Origin: JACKNG01 sp050184115
Lineage (GTDB): Bacteria > Pseudomonadota > Gammaproteobacteria > Ga0077536
Length of the DNA stretch: 64,000 bases
Direction: 5' to 3'
Assembly (NCBI GenBank): GCA_050184115.1
Contig: JBFXAQ010000001.1
Location: forward strand, 434,001 to 498,000
Shown here: piece by piece, positions 54,832 to 63,429 of the stretch
Numbering within the stretch: position 1 is the first letter of the stretch
Layout: each line of letters begins with the position of its first letter
Position numbers and translations under genes: made by a program
Notes under the pieces: generated by a model
What the model was told of the DNA's origin: nothing
Seen by the model: only the letters and a program-made list of their open reading frames with translations
The model's database searches: none

Positions 54832-55221
54832 ATGGCTACTTCTCCTTCGCGTACGAAGAAAAAGGCGAAACGCACGGTGCTGGATGGTGTCGCGCACATC
54901 CACGCATCATTCAACAACACCATCATCACGCTTACCGATCGCCAGGGGAACACCCTAGCGTGGGCGACTGCGGGCGGTAGCGGGTTTCGCGGATCTCGCA
55001 AGAGCACACCGTTCGCAGCTCAGGTTGCTGCTGAACGCTTGTCGTCGGTGCGTGACGAATATGGGATGCAGAATCTCGATGTGTTCGTAAAAGGGCCTGG
55101 TCCCGGGCGGGAGTCTGCCGTGCGTTCACTGAATAATGCCGGTTTCCGCATACTCAATATCACCGACGTCACGCCGATCCCGCACAACGGTTGCCGTCCT
55201 CCAAAGAAGCGCAGGGTATAA
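54832..55221 (+). CDS. rpsK: 30S ribosomal protein S11
   Basis: 129 residues. VAHIHASFNNTIITLTDRQG and ITDVTPIPHNGCRPPKKRRV. Platform protein near the E-site mRNA; 15 bases after rpsM. Confidence 0.98.
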   Translation: MATSPSRTKKKAKRTVLDGVAHIHASFNNTIITLTDRQGNTLAWATAGGSGFRGSRKSTPFAAQVAAERLSSVRDEYGMQNLDVFVKGPGPGRESAVRSLNNAGFRILNITDVTPIPHNGCRPPKKRRV

Positions 55222-55224
55222 GAC

Positions 55225-55848
55225 ATGGCTCGTTACATTGGACCGAAGTGCAAGCTGAGTCGCCGCCAGGGCATGGACCTGGGGTTGAAGAGCCGTGCCC
55301 GCCCGATCGAGACGAAATGCCAGCTCGAGAAGCCGCCGGGTCAGCATGGTGATAGCCGCGGTCGGCGACAGTCTGATTATGCGCTGCAGCTGCGAGAGAA
55401 GCAGAAGCTGCGTTTCATCTACGGCGTGCTGGAGCGCCAGTTCCGCAATTATTACAAGCAGGCGGCAAGGCGTCGCGGCGCCACTGGCGAGAACCTTCTA
55501 CAGTTGCTCGAATGCCGATTGGACAACGTTGTCTACCGCATGGGATTTGGTGCGACGCGGGCGGAATCGCGTCAGCTTGTCTCGCACAAAGCCATTACGG
55601 TCAACGGGAGGGTCGTCAATATTCCGTCCTACCAGGTCACCGCAGAAGACGTCGTCGCCGTGCGCGAGAAGGCTCGCAAACAGGTTCGCATCCAGGATTC
55701 CCTCGCGATAGCCGAACAGCTCGGGTTCCCGGAATGGGTCGAGGTCGATTCCAAGAAAATGGAAGGCCGCTTCAAGACGGTTCCGGAGCGTGCGGACCTA
55801 CCGGCTGATATCAATGAATCGCTCGTCGTCGAGTTGTATTCGAAGTAA
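55225..55848 (+). CDS. rpsD: 30S ribosomal protein S4
   Basis: 207 residues; ARYIGPKCKLSRRQGMDL start, zinc-free, S4 RNA-binding domain with RLDNVVYRMGFGATRAESRQ. Initiates 16S assembly and in E. coli represses the alpha operon. Confidence 0.98.
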   Translation: MARYIGPKCKLSRRQGMDLGLKSRARPIETKCQLEKPPGQHGDSRGRRQSDYALQLREKQKLRFIYGVLERQFRNYYKQAARRRGATGENLLQLLECRLDNVVYRMGFGATRAESRQLVSHKAITVNGRVVNIPSYQVTAEDVVAVREKARKQVRIQDSLAIAEQLGFPEWVEVDSKKMEGRFKTVPERADLPADINESLVVELYSK

Positions 55849-55873
55849 CCCTACTGAGTGAGGAGACTCCATT

Positions 55874-56878
55874 ATGGCGTCAGCCTTGAACGAGTTGTTG
55901 AAGCCGAAGATCGTCGATGTGCAGGCGGTCAATCCGCGCACAGCGAAGATCACCATAGAGCCTTTGAATCGCGGCTTCGGCCACACTCTGGGCAATGCGT
56001 TGCGCCGCGTACTGTTGTCCTCGATGACGGGAAGCGCCATCACGGAAGTCGAGATCGAGAACGTCCTGCACGAGTACACCACCATCGAAGGTGTCCAAGA
56101 AGACGTCACCGATATACTGCTCAACCTGAAGGGTCTGGCGATCAACATGCACGCGCGTGACGATGCGACGCTGACTCTGAACCGCCGCGGGCCCTGTACC
56201 GTCACAGCGAGGGACATCGTGCTCGACCATGACGTCGAAATCGTCGACCCCGATTACCATATTGCGACCTTGAGTGACGTCGGTGAACTCAATATGACGC
56301 TGCGTGTGGAACGGGGTCGCGGCTACCAGCCATCGACAGCGCGTGAATTGCCTGAAGAGACCGACACGGCCATCGGGCGTCTCAAGCTTGACGCGTCGTT
56401 CAGTCCGGTTCGACGCTGCGCTTACGAGGTGCAGAGTGCCCGTGTCGAGCAGCAGACGAACCTCGACAAGTTGATTCTGACCATCGAGACCAACGGCACG
56501 ATTGATCCCGAGCACGCGGTCAAGGAAGCTGCGGGCATCCTGCGAAGCCAGCTGGCCGTGTTCGTCGATATCACCGCGGAGGACTCGCATGAATCGACGT
56601 CATCCGATGCGATCGAGATCGATCCGATCCTGTTACGCTCAATCGACGATCTCGAACTTACGGTGCGATCGGCGAATTGCCTCAAAGCGGAGAGCATCTA
56701 CTACATCGGGGACCTCATCCAGCGGACGGAGGTCGAACTGCTCAAGACGCCGAACCTCGGCAAGAAGTCGCTGACGGAAATCAAGGACGTACTCGCGGCC
56801 CGGGGCCTGTCGCTGGGCATGCGCCTGGAGAACTGGCCGCCTGTCGGCCTTTACGATAACGAGCGCACGGCGCACTAG
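55874..56878 (+). CDS. rpoA: RNA polymerase alpha subunit
   Basis: 334 residues. N-terminal dimerisation domain with EPLNRGFGHTLGNALRRVLLSS in parts and ALRRVLL; linker near 235-250; C-terminal domain with LRSIDDLELTVRSANCLKAE and TPNLGKKSLTEIKDVL, which binds UP elements and activators. Ends EGWPP-like (ENWPPVGLYDN). Confidence 0.98.
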   Translation: MASALNELLKPKIVDVQAVNPRTAKITIEPLNRGFGHTLGNALRRVLLSSMTGSAITEVEIENVLHEYTTIEGVQEDVTDILLNLKGLAINMHARDDATLTLNRRGPCTVTARDIVLDHDVEIVDPDYHIATLSDVGELNMTLRVERGRGYQPSTARELPEETDTAIGRLKLDASFSPVRRCAYEVQSARVEQQTNLDKLILTIETNGTIDPEHAVKEAAGILRSQLAVFVDITAEDSHESTSSDAIEIDPILLRSIDDLELTVRSANCLKAESIYYIGDLIQRTEVELLKTPNLGKKSLTEIKDVLAARGLSLGMRLENWPPVGLYDNERTAH

Positions 56879-56910
56879 ACAACACGATCCGATAGAAGGG
56901 CACGTAAGCC

Positions 56911-57303
56911 ATGAGACACCTGAACAGCGGCCGCCAGCTCAACCGCGACAGCGCACATCGAAAGGCGATGTTCCGTAACATGACCGTGTCCTTGTTCCGG
57001 CACGAACTCATTCGAACCACGCTGCCGAAGGCCAAGGAGCTTCGCCGCGCGGCGGAGCCGTTGATTACGATGGCAAAATCCGACTCGGTCGCTAAGCGCC
57101 GCTTGGCGTTTTCGCGCCTGCGCGATCGAGAAATCGTCACCAAGCTGTTCAACGAGCTCGGTCCCCGTTATGAGGCGCGCCCGGGCGGCTACCTGCGCAT
57201 TCTCAAGTGCGGTTTCCGAGCAGGTGATAACGCCCCCATGGCCATCGTCGAACTGGTCGACCGGCCGGTCGAAAGCGCGAGCGATAGCGGCGCCGACGAT
57301 TGA
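56911..57303 (+). CDS. rplQ: 50S ribosomal protein L17
   Basis: 130 residues. RHLNSGRQLNRDSAHRKAMF start and RPGGYLRILKCGFRAGDNAP. Last gene of the alpha operon, followed by a GC-rich hairpin. Confidence 0.98.
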   Translation: MRHLNSGRQLNRDSAHRKAMFRNMTVSLFRHELIRTTLPKAKELRRAAEPLITMAKSDSVAKRRLAFSRLRDREIVTKLFNELGPRYEARPGGYLRILKCGFRAGDNAPMAIVELVDRPVESASDSGADD

Positions 57304-57323
57304 CGGGTCTCGCTGTTCCCTCA

Positions 57324-57352
57324 GGCCTCCGCCCATAGACGGGGCGGGGGCC
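57324..57352 (+). terminator. GC-rich hairpin at the end of the alpha operon
   Basis: GGCCTCCGCCC (57324-57334) pairs with GGGCGGGGGCC (57342-57352) over 11 bp with one T-G wobble and a 7-base loop, 21 bases after rplQ. No T-tract follows, so it may stabilise the message or give partial termination. Confidence 0.5.
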
Positions 57353-57538
57353 CGATAGCAGTGAGGATGGCGAAACGTACGTCCTGACCACCCGCTATTT
57401 CCCTTCAAAATAGGGCTGCGGCGGCTAGCCTCCTCTGTTAGGCCGCTCCCCGAACGGTCCACTTGCCAGCGCGGCCCGCGCGTGGACGATTCGCCCGGTT
57501 GCGGCACGCTGATACGAATTATCCGCGCGCTGGCTGCC

Positions 57539-59980
57539 ATGGACTGGAAGCTGATACCCGATTCGTACCGCGGTGAACGCCTCTCCAACCTGCGCGTACA
57601 AGCTTCTGTACGCCTGCTACTCTGCATCCTGACCGGGCTCTACTACGCGTTGACGGCCCATCTAACGGATGGGTTGTACCTGCTATTTATTTTATACACC
57701 CTTACGCTCCAGGCCGTCGTGAAGCACGTGACGGATGTCGCCGCCGACGGTGTCATTGCGGTGACAATGTGCGCGGACCATTGCTTTGCGCTCGCGGGGC
57801 TCGTGGTGCTCGGTGAAGAGGGACATTTCTTGATTTTTCTTCTTGCGCAGATGGGGCTCGGGTATGGGATCCGTTTCGGAAAGAACGTACTCGCCTGTTC
57901 TGGCACGCTCACAGTGCTTGGAATGTTCTGGGTGACCCATCTGTCCGCGTATTGGCAGGGGAACGCCCATGTAACATGGACGGTAGCGACCGCGATCCCG
58001 GTGCTGTTCACCTATCTTTATTTCCTGATCGATGCATTGAGCAGAAGCGAGCGTCGCGCCGCTGTCGCAGAAACCGGACTTGTCCACACCGTACGTTTCG
58101 TATCCCACGATATGCGAACGCAATTGCAGGCGCTTAGAGCGGCATTGCGCGATATTCCGCTCGCCCAAGATCACGCCGCCGTTCGCCGTCACGTAACCGC
58201 CGCTGACGACATCGTTACGTCGCTAACTCGACTGTCGGATGTCATGCTGACACGAATCGCGTCGACGCCCGAATCAAGCGGCCGTGACACTCCGCCCGGC
58301 CACCTTGAGAGTGCCGGTGCGTGTGCGGACATGACCGTCGGTGCATTCGTCGGCGCCATAGCAGCGCGTTTTTCGGCCCTCTTCGCCAGCAACGCTCTCG
58401 TTCTGGAGATCTCGCCGGCAGCGCTGCCGCTGCGACCCTGCGCCACCGATCTCGGTCGCTGGGAACGCTTGCTCATCAACGTGATGGCAAATGCCGCGCG
58501 TCACGCCCCTCCCGGCGCCGTACGGATAAGCTGGTCTGCCACGCCGGGCGACCAGCACGGCACTTTCGTACGCCTTACCTTCAGCAACCCGATGCGCTCT
58601 TCGATGGGGAGAGACGAGACGATGACGGCTGATGACGCCTCCGGTCTTGGACTCGCCATCTGCCAAGAACTGGCCGAGGAGATAGGCGGACAGTTTGCTA
58701 CCTCACGAGGCCCGGGACCCACGTTCACTGCCTGGGCCGACCTGCGCGTTTGCGCAGTTTGCGCTTCGATCCGAGTGCCCCGGTTGGACGAGCCCGTGGC
58801 CTGCTTCGACGACGACTTTGGCAGCGCCCGTCACGCTCGCAATCAGCTTTCCCAGTTTGCCAACGTCGTACTCTTCCCGAGTACAGAGAATGACCAAGTG
58901 AAATTGGCACCGGGAGCAGTCAGCCGTCTTGTGATGATGCCGCGCGCGGACTTGGCGTCCTTGCTTCCCATTTCCGCCGCGGCTGAATTGCCTCGATACG
59001 TAATTACAGTGCGCAATGCCGGACAGGTGACGGCGATTACGGCGTTGCCCAATTTTACAGAGCCAACCGCAGCCGGGTTTGAAACAGTCGCCTTCCTGGC
59101 TGCGTACACCATCGACCGACCGGCGCCATTTGTCGATGTGCCGGTACTGCCTACGCCGCTTCCCTTAGCCGGACGACGCCTGCTGGTCGTAGATGACATT
59201 GCATTCAATCGCGAGTTCTTGGCAAAGGTAGTCGAGCGGGCCGGCGGGCGGTGCGTGCGCACTGGTGCTTGCGTCGAGGCCGCTGCACTGCTGAAAGAGC
59301 AATCGTTCGATGCCCTGCTCTGCGACTGGCATCTCGGTGATGCCACGGCCCAGGATCTTTTTGACATGGCTTCCGCTCATCTGCCAGGTATCGTGGTCGT
59401 CATTACCGGTGACCGGGCTGCGGTAACGAACCCAAACCGGCCTGATTACCCCTCTATCAAGATCGTGTCCAAACCACTGGATGAAAGTCGCCTTATCGAT
59501 ATGCTTTGCGAAAAGCATGGCGAGCACACGGCTTCTAGCGGCGCACATTCTCGGTCTCTCGTCCCCGACGGCCCTGCCAGTGATTGGTTGCAAATCAGTT
59601 TGTACGAAGATCTGCTTGCGGAAGGAGGTGATGCCAAGCATTTGGAGGCCCTGCTCCGGCTGTTCACCGAGGAACTGACTCGTCTGCTCGAACACCTTTC
59701 TCAGGACCCTGACAATGAACCACACGCGGACTTCACTGCTTGGGAGAGCCCTCTACACGCCATCAAGGGACTCGCGGAGACCGCCGGCGCGCGTCATCTC
59801 GCCGCGGTAGTTTCGACACAGAGCGAAGCGACCGATGCTAGTGGGAACAACGCGTCTCATCAGAAGCTCGTGCTCCTGAGCACCGCGGCGATCACGCTTC
59901 GTCACGTGGAGATGCTCCGCGCTAGTCTGCGCAAGGGGGAGCCGCTGCTCCGCCACGGCGCGCGGCTCAGCCGTCCTTGA
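57539..59980 (+). CDS. RpfC-like hybrid sensor histidine kinase (atypical)
   Basis: 813 residues from ATG 57539 (an in-frame GTG at 57482 adds 19). About five membrane helices in residues 25-165. The stretch GLGYGIRFGKNVL ... SAYWQGNAHVTW ... IPVLF resembles the DSF-sensing RpfC membrane domain. HisKA: His190 in VSHDMRTQLQAL, with Gln replacing the usual Pro. ATPase: Asn318 in NVMANAARHA and G2 GLGLAI (369-374), but no recognisable G1 DxGxG. Residues about 415-525 look like a receiver that has lost its key sites. A true receiver follows (Asp552/553, acceptor Asp596, Lys645), then an Hpt domain with His740 in LHAIKGLAETAG. No rpfF or rpfG is nearby. Base composition is less GC-skewed than the flanks. 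It overlaps gatB by 14 bases tail to tail. Confidence 0.78.
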   Translation: MDWKLIPDSYRGERLSNLRVQASVRLLLCILTGLYYALTAHLTDGLYLLFILYTLTLQAVVKHVTDVAADGVIAVTMCADHCFALAGLVVLGEEGHFLIFLLAQMGLGYGIRFGKNVLACSGTLTVLGMFWVTHLSAYWQGNAHVTWTVATAIPVLFTYLYFLIDALSRSERRAAVAETGLVHTVRFVSHDMRTQLQALRAALRDIPLAQDHAAVRRHVTAADDIVTSLTRLSDVMLTRIASTPESSGRDTPPGHLESAGACADMTVGAFVGAIAARFSALFASNALVLEISPAALPLRPCATDLGRWERLLINVMANAARHAPPGAVRISWSATPGDQHGTFVRLTFSNPMRSSMGRDETMTADDASGLGLAICQELAEEIGGQFATSRGPGPTFTAWADLRVCAVCASIRVPRLDEPVACFDDDFGSARHARNQLSQFANVVLFPSTENDQVKLAPGAVSRLVMMPRADLASLLPISAAAELPRYVITVRNAGQVTAITALPNFTEPTAAGFETVAFLAAYTIDRPAPFVDVPVLPTPLPLAGRRLLVVDDIAFNREFLAKVVERAGGRCVRTGACVEAAALLKEQSFDALLCDWHLGDATAQDLFDMASAHLPGIVVVITGDRAAVTNPNRPDYPSIKIVSKPLDESRLIDMLCEKHGEHTASSGAHSRSLVPDGPASDWLQISLYEDLLAEGGDAKHLEALLRLFTEELTRLLEHLSQDPDNEPHADFTAWESPLHAIKGLAETAGARHLAAVVSTQSEATDASGNNASHQKLVLLSTAAITLRHVEMLRASLRKGEPLLRHGARLSRP

Positions 59981-61403
59981 GCTTATCGACCAACAGGGCA
60001 GAGACGGCGGCAGGGTTGGCCTTACCTTTTGAGGCCTTCATCGCCTGCCCGACAAGGTAGCCTAGTAACTTCTCCTTTCCCGCGCGGTAGCCCGCGACCT
60101 GGTTTGGGTTGGCGGCAATGACGTCGTCGACGATGGCGCCTATGGCGCCAGAATCGGAAACCTGCCTGAGGCCCTGGGCTTCGATGATGTCGTCGGGGCT
60201 GCTGCCGTCGCTCCACATAGTCTGGAAGACGGTCCTTGCGCCCGCACCAGAGACGGTACCATCGCCGAGCCGCGCAACCAGCTGGTTCAGCATGGCCGGC
60301 GCAATCGGGATGTCATCAATGGCGCGTCCGGTGCGATTCAGTGCGCCGAAGACCTCGCCTGTGATCCAGTTGGCGACCGTCCTTGCAGGCACCTCGACAG
60401 GCCCAAGGCTGGCCTCGAAGAACGCCGCCACGGCCGGCTCGTTGACCAGGAGAATGGCCTCTTCTCGATTGAGGCCCAATTCGTCGACAAAGCGATTGAC
60501 CCGCGCGGCCGGCAGTTCGGGTAGAGTCTCGCGGATCCGCGCCAGGTCGTCGGCGCCAACGACTACGGGTAGAAGGTCGGGGTCGGGGAAGTAGCGGTAG
60601 TCGTGGGCATCTTCCTTGGTGCGCATGGTACGGGTTTCATCCTTGTCAGGGTCGTAGAGTCGCGTTTCCTGCACGACCGTGCCGCCGCTTTCGAGGACGT
60701 CGCGCTGGCGTTCGATCTCGTACTCTATGGCGCGTTCGACAAAGCGGAACGAATTGAGATTCTTGATCTCGGTGCGTGTGCCCAGAGTACCGCTGCCGGC
60801 CGGCCTCAGCGAGACGTTGGCGTCGCAGCGGAACGAGCCTTCCTGCATGTTACCGTCGCAGATGCTGAGATGGCGCACTAGTCGGTGCAATTCGCGCATG
60901 TAGGCGACAGCCTCGCGCGACGAATGCATGACCGGTTCCGAGACGATCTCGAGAAGAGGTGTGCCCGCACGATTGAGATCGACGCCGGTGCGTCCGCTGA
61001 CCGCGCCGTGAATAGATTTCCCGGCATCCTCCTCGAGGTGGGCCCGCGCGATTCCGATGTCGAGCTCGCGGTCGTCGAGCATGATACGCAGATGGCCACG
61101 ACCGACGATTGGGTCCTCGTACTGACTGATCTGGTAGCCCTTTGGCAGATCGGGGTAGAAGTAATTTTTGCGTGCGAAGACCGAACATTCGGCGATCTCG
61201 GCCTCGATGGCGAGACCGAACCTCACGGCCAGCTCGACCGCTCGTGCGTTGAGCACCGGCAAGACACCCGGCAGGCCGAGATCAATGCCGCACGCTTGGG
61301 CATTGGGGGCAGCGCCGTACGTTGTCGCTGCGCCAGAGAAAATCTTGCTCCGCGTGGCGAGCTGCGCATGGACTTCGAGGCCGATGACGGGTTGCCATTC
61401 CAT
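59967..61403 (-). CDS. gatB: Asp-tRNA(Asn)/Glu-tRNA(Gln) amidotransferase subunit B
   Basis: 478 residues from ATG 61403 (MEWQPVIGLEVHAQL), preferred over the longer frame that runs into gatA. Cradle domain motifs: RKNYFYPDLPKGYQISQYE, GVDLNRAGTPLLEIVSEP, GSFRCDANVSLRP; C-terminal helical and YqeY-like tail (NPNQVAGYRAGKEKLLGYLV) grips the tRNA. Activates misacylated Glu-tRNA(Gln) or Asp-tRNA(Asn) for amidation. Confidence 0.97.
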   Translation of the reverse strand: MEWQPVIGLEVHAQLATRSKIFSGAATTYGAAPNAQACGIDLGLPGVLPVLNARAVELAVRFGLAIEAEIAECSVFARKNYFYPDLPKGYQISQYEDPIVGRGHLRIMLDDRELDIGIARAHLEEDAGKSIHGAVSGRTGVDLNRAGTPLLEIVSEPVMHSSREAVAYMRELHRLVRHLSICDGNMQEGSFRCDANVSLRPAGSGTLGTRTEIKNLNSFRFVERAIEYEIERQRDVLESGGTVVQETRLYDPDKDETRTMRTKEDAHDYRYFPDPDLLPVVVGADDLARIRETLPELPAARVNRFVDELGLNREEAILLVNEPAVAAFFEASLGPVEVPARTVANWITGEVFGALNRTGRAIDDIPIAPAMLNQLVARLGDGTVSGAGARTVFQTMWSDGSSPDDIIEAQGLRQVSDSGAIGAIVDDVIAANPNQVAGYRAGKEKLLGYLVGQAMKASKGKANPAAVSALLVDKLKDG

Positions 61404-61413
61404 GTTGGTAACC

Positions 61414-62877
61414 TCAGGTGAAGCCGGGTGGAACTGAGCGGTGAGCGTCACTCACCTGCTGCAGTGCGTGACCCGTGGCGAGCAGGCGCGCTTCGTCGAA
61501 GTAGTTGCCAATGAGTTGTAGCCCGACCGGGAGCCCCTCGAGGAAGCCGGCTGGTATCGACAGGGCTGGCAACCCGGCGAGATTGACCGCAGTGGTGTAG
61601 ATGTCCGAAAGGTACATGGTGACGGGATCGTCGACATGAGCGCCAGCGGGAAACGCTGGCGCAGGCGTGGTCGGCCCGGCGATGACGTCCACGCAGCCGA
61701 ACGCGCGCGCGAAATCTTCCTTGATCAGGCGTCGTACCTGTTGCGCTTTTCGGTAGTAGGCATCGTAGTAGCCGGATGACAGTGCGTAAGTGCCTACCAG
61801 GATGCGGCGTTTGACCTCGGCACCGAAGCCCTCGCTGCGAGAACGCTCGTAGAGATCGGTCAAGTCGGCTGGATTGGCGCAACGATAGCCGTAGCGCACG
61901 CCGTCGAAGCGCGACAGGTTTGACGAGCATTCCGCCGGCGCGATGACGTAATAGGCGGGGATGGCGAGCGGCGCGCTGGCCAGGCTGATTTCCTTCAGAC
62001 GTGCGCCGCGCCGTTCGAGTTCGGCGAGTGCGGTGTGCACGGTGTCACCAACCCGTGGGTTGAGTTCCGCGCCGAAGTATTCACGTGGAACGCCGATCCG
62101 CAAGCCATCGACACCACGGGCCAGGGCGGCCGTGAAGTCTTCGGTGGGTCGTTCGATCGAGGTCGAGTCTCGCGCGTCAAAGCCTGCAATAACGTTCAGC
62201 ATGAGGGCGAGATCGGCGGCGCTGCGCGCCATCGGCCCACCCTGATCTAAGCTGGATGCAAACGCGATCATCCCGAAGCGCGATACGCGCCCGTAGGTGG
62301 GTTTCAAGCCCGAGATGCCGCACAGTGCCGCGGGCTGGCGAATCGAGCCACCGGTATCGGTTCCGCTGGCCAGCGGTGCCAACCCGGCCGCGACTGCCGC
62401 AGCGGAACCGCCCGACGAGCCGCCGGGGACGCGTGCTGGATCCCACGGGTTGCACGTACGGCCGTAGTAGCTCGATTCGTTCGATGAGCCCATCGCGAAC
62501 TCGTCCATGTTCGTCTTGCCGAGCATGACCATGCCGGCGCGATCGAGACACTCTGTGACATGCGCGTCGTAGGGTGCTACGAAATTGTCGAGCATGCGCG
62601 ACGCGCAGCTGGTCCGTACGCCGCGAGTACAGAAAATGTCCTTGTGCGCGTAGGGGATTCCGGTCAGGGGCTTGGCGATACCATCGGCGCGGCAGGCATC
62701 AGCGGCCGCCGCCTGAGCGAGGGCTCGCTCGCTGCATACCGTGATGTAGGCATTGACGAGTCGATCGTGGGTGCTGATACGTTCAAGATAGTGACGAGTG
62801 AGCTCGACACTGGAGAAGTCGCCTTTGGCGAGACCGGCACTGAGCTCGGCGACATCGTGCGGAAAGGGGTCGGTCAT
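61414..62877 (-). CDS. gatA: Asp-tRNA(Asn)/Glu-tRNA(Gln) amidotransferase subunit A
   Basis: Amidase-signature glutaminase that supplies ammonia to GatB; 487 residues. The Ser-cisSer-Lys triad is visible as Lys79 (AHKD), Ser154 (PGGSSGG) and Ser178 (DTGGSIR), numbered as in S. aureus GatA. ATG 62877 is 6 bases from gatC; the stop is 10 bases before gatB. Confidence 0.98.
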   Translation of the reverse strand: MTDPFPHDVAELSAGLAKGDFSSVELTRHYLERISTHDRLVNAYITVCSERALAQAAAADACRADGIAKPLTGIPYAHKDIFCTRGVRTSCASRMLDNFVAPYDAHVTECLDRAGMVMLGKTNMDEFAMGSSNESSYYGRTCNPWDPARVPGGSSGGSAAAVAAGLAPLASGTDTGGSIRQPAALCGISGLKPTYGRVSRFGMIAFASSLDQGGPMARSAADLALMLNVIAGFDARDSTSIERPTEDFTAALARGVDGLRIGVPREYFGAELNPRVGDTVHTALAELERRGARLKEISLASAPLAIPAYYVIAPAECSSNLSRFDGVRYGYRCANPADLTDLYERSRSEGFGAEVKRRILVGTYALSSGYYDAYYRKAQQVRRLIKEDFARAFGCVDVIAGPTTPAPAFPAGAHVDDPVTMYLSDIYTTAVNLAGLPALSIPAGFLEGLPVGLQLIGNYFDEARLLATGHALQQVSDAHRSVPPGFT

Positions 62878-62883
62878 GGCGCG

Positions 62884-63171
62884 CTACTCGATGACCTGCG
62901 GAACGAGGTAGAGGCCGTCTGCGGTTTCGGGTGCGCCGGTCTGCAATTCCTCGCGACGGTCGGCTTCGGTGACCGTGTCGGGACGCAGGCGCGCCGCGAG
63001 CTCGAGCGGGTGCGCCAGAGGTGCCACCCCGGCCGTATCGACGGCATTCATCTGAGCGACAAAATCGAGGATCGAGGACAACTGCCCGGCGTAGACCGGA
63101 ATCTCCGATTCAGCGATGGACAGGCGCGCGAGTCGTGCGATTGCACGCACGTCTTCGGCGGAGATGGACAT
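62884..63171 (-). CDS. gatC: Asp-tRNA(Asn)/Glu-tRNA(Gln) amidotransferase subunit C
   Basis: 95 residues; IARLARLSIAESEI start, LSSILDFVAQMNAVDTAGVAPL core and EAPETADGLYLVPQVIE-type C-terminus. It wraps around GatA and bridges to GatB. First gene of gatCAB, divergent from mreB across a 258-base gap. Confidence 0.96.
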   Translation of the reverse strand: MSISAEDVRAIARLARLSIAESEIPVYAGQLSSILDFVAQMNAVDTAGVAPLAHPLELAARLRPDTVTEADRREELQTGAPETADGLYLVPQVIE

Positions 63172-63213
63172 GCGGGATTCTCAAATAGCTAATTGATTAA
63201 AAAGAAATTTTTG

Positions 63214-63231
63214 TGTGGCTTGCTTGCCACA
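63214..63231. repeat. Inverted repeat in the gatC-mreB divergent region
   Basis: TGTGGC, 6 spacer bases, GCCACA: a perfect 6-bp palindrome that overlaps the putative mreB -35. Such a dyad could be a repressor or activator site; it could also be chance. Confidence 0.4.
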
Positions 63232-63252
63232 ATGCATGCTTGCTGCTAAAGT
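63224..63252 (+). promoter_or_regulatory. Candidate sigma70 promoter of mreB
   Basis: TTGCCA (5/6) at 63224-63229, 17-base spacer, TAAAGT (4/6) at 63247-63252. Predicted start near 63259 leaves a 5' leader of about 170 bases before the mreB ATG. Confidence 0.5.
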
Positions 63253-63429
63253 GCCGCGTCATTTTACTGCGAATTGCAGGGGCGCCGGATAGCCTTGGAC
63301 CGCGCGGCCATAGACCGACTCTCCCGCTGCTCGCATCCGGGGGCCGCTCAGCCCACGAATTCTCCGACGTCCCATGACCGGTGGCTACCAGGCACACCGG
63401 CAGCTACTTGATTATAGGAATCACCATTC

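Noticed and set aside
59600..59620. GGAAGGAGGTGATGCCAAG at about 59620 as a start of a separate gene inside the kinase
   Set aside because: It looks like a ribosome site, but the ATG after it starts a frame with no recognisable product, and the Hpt domain continues through it in the kinase frame.
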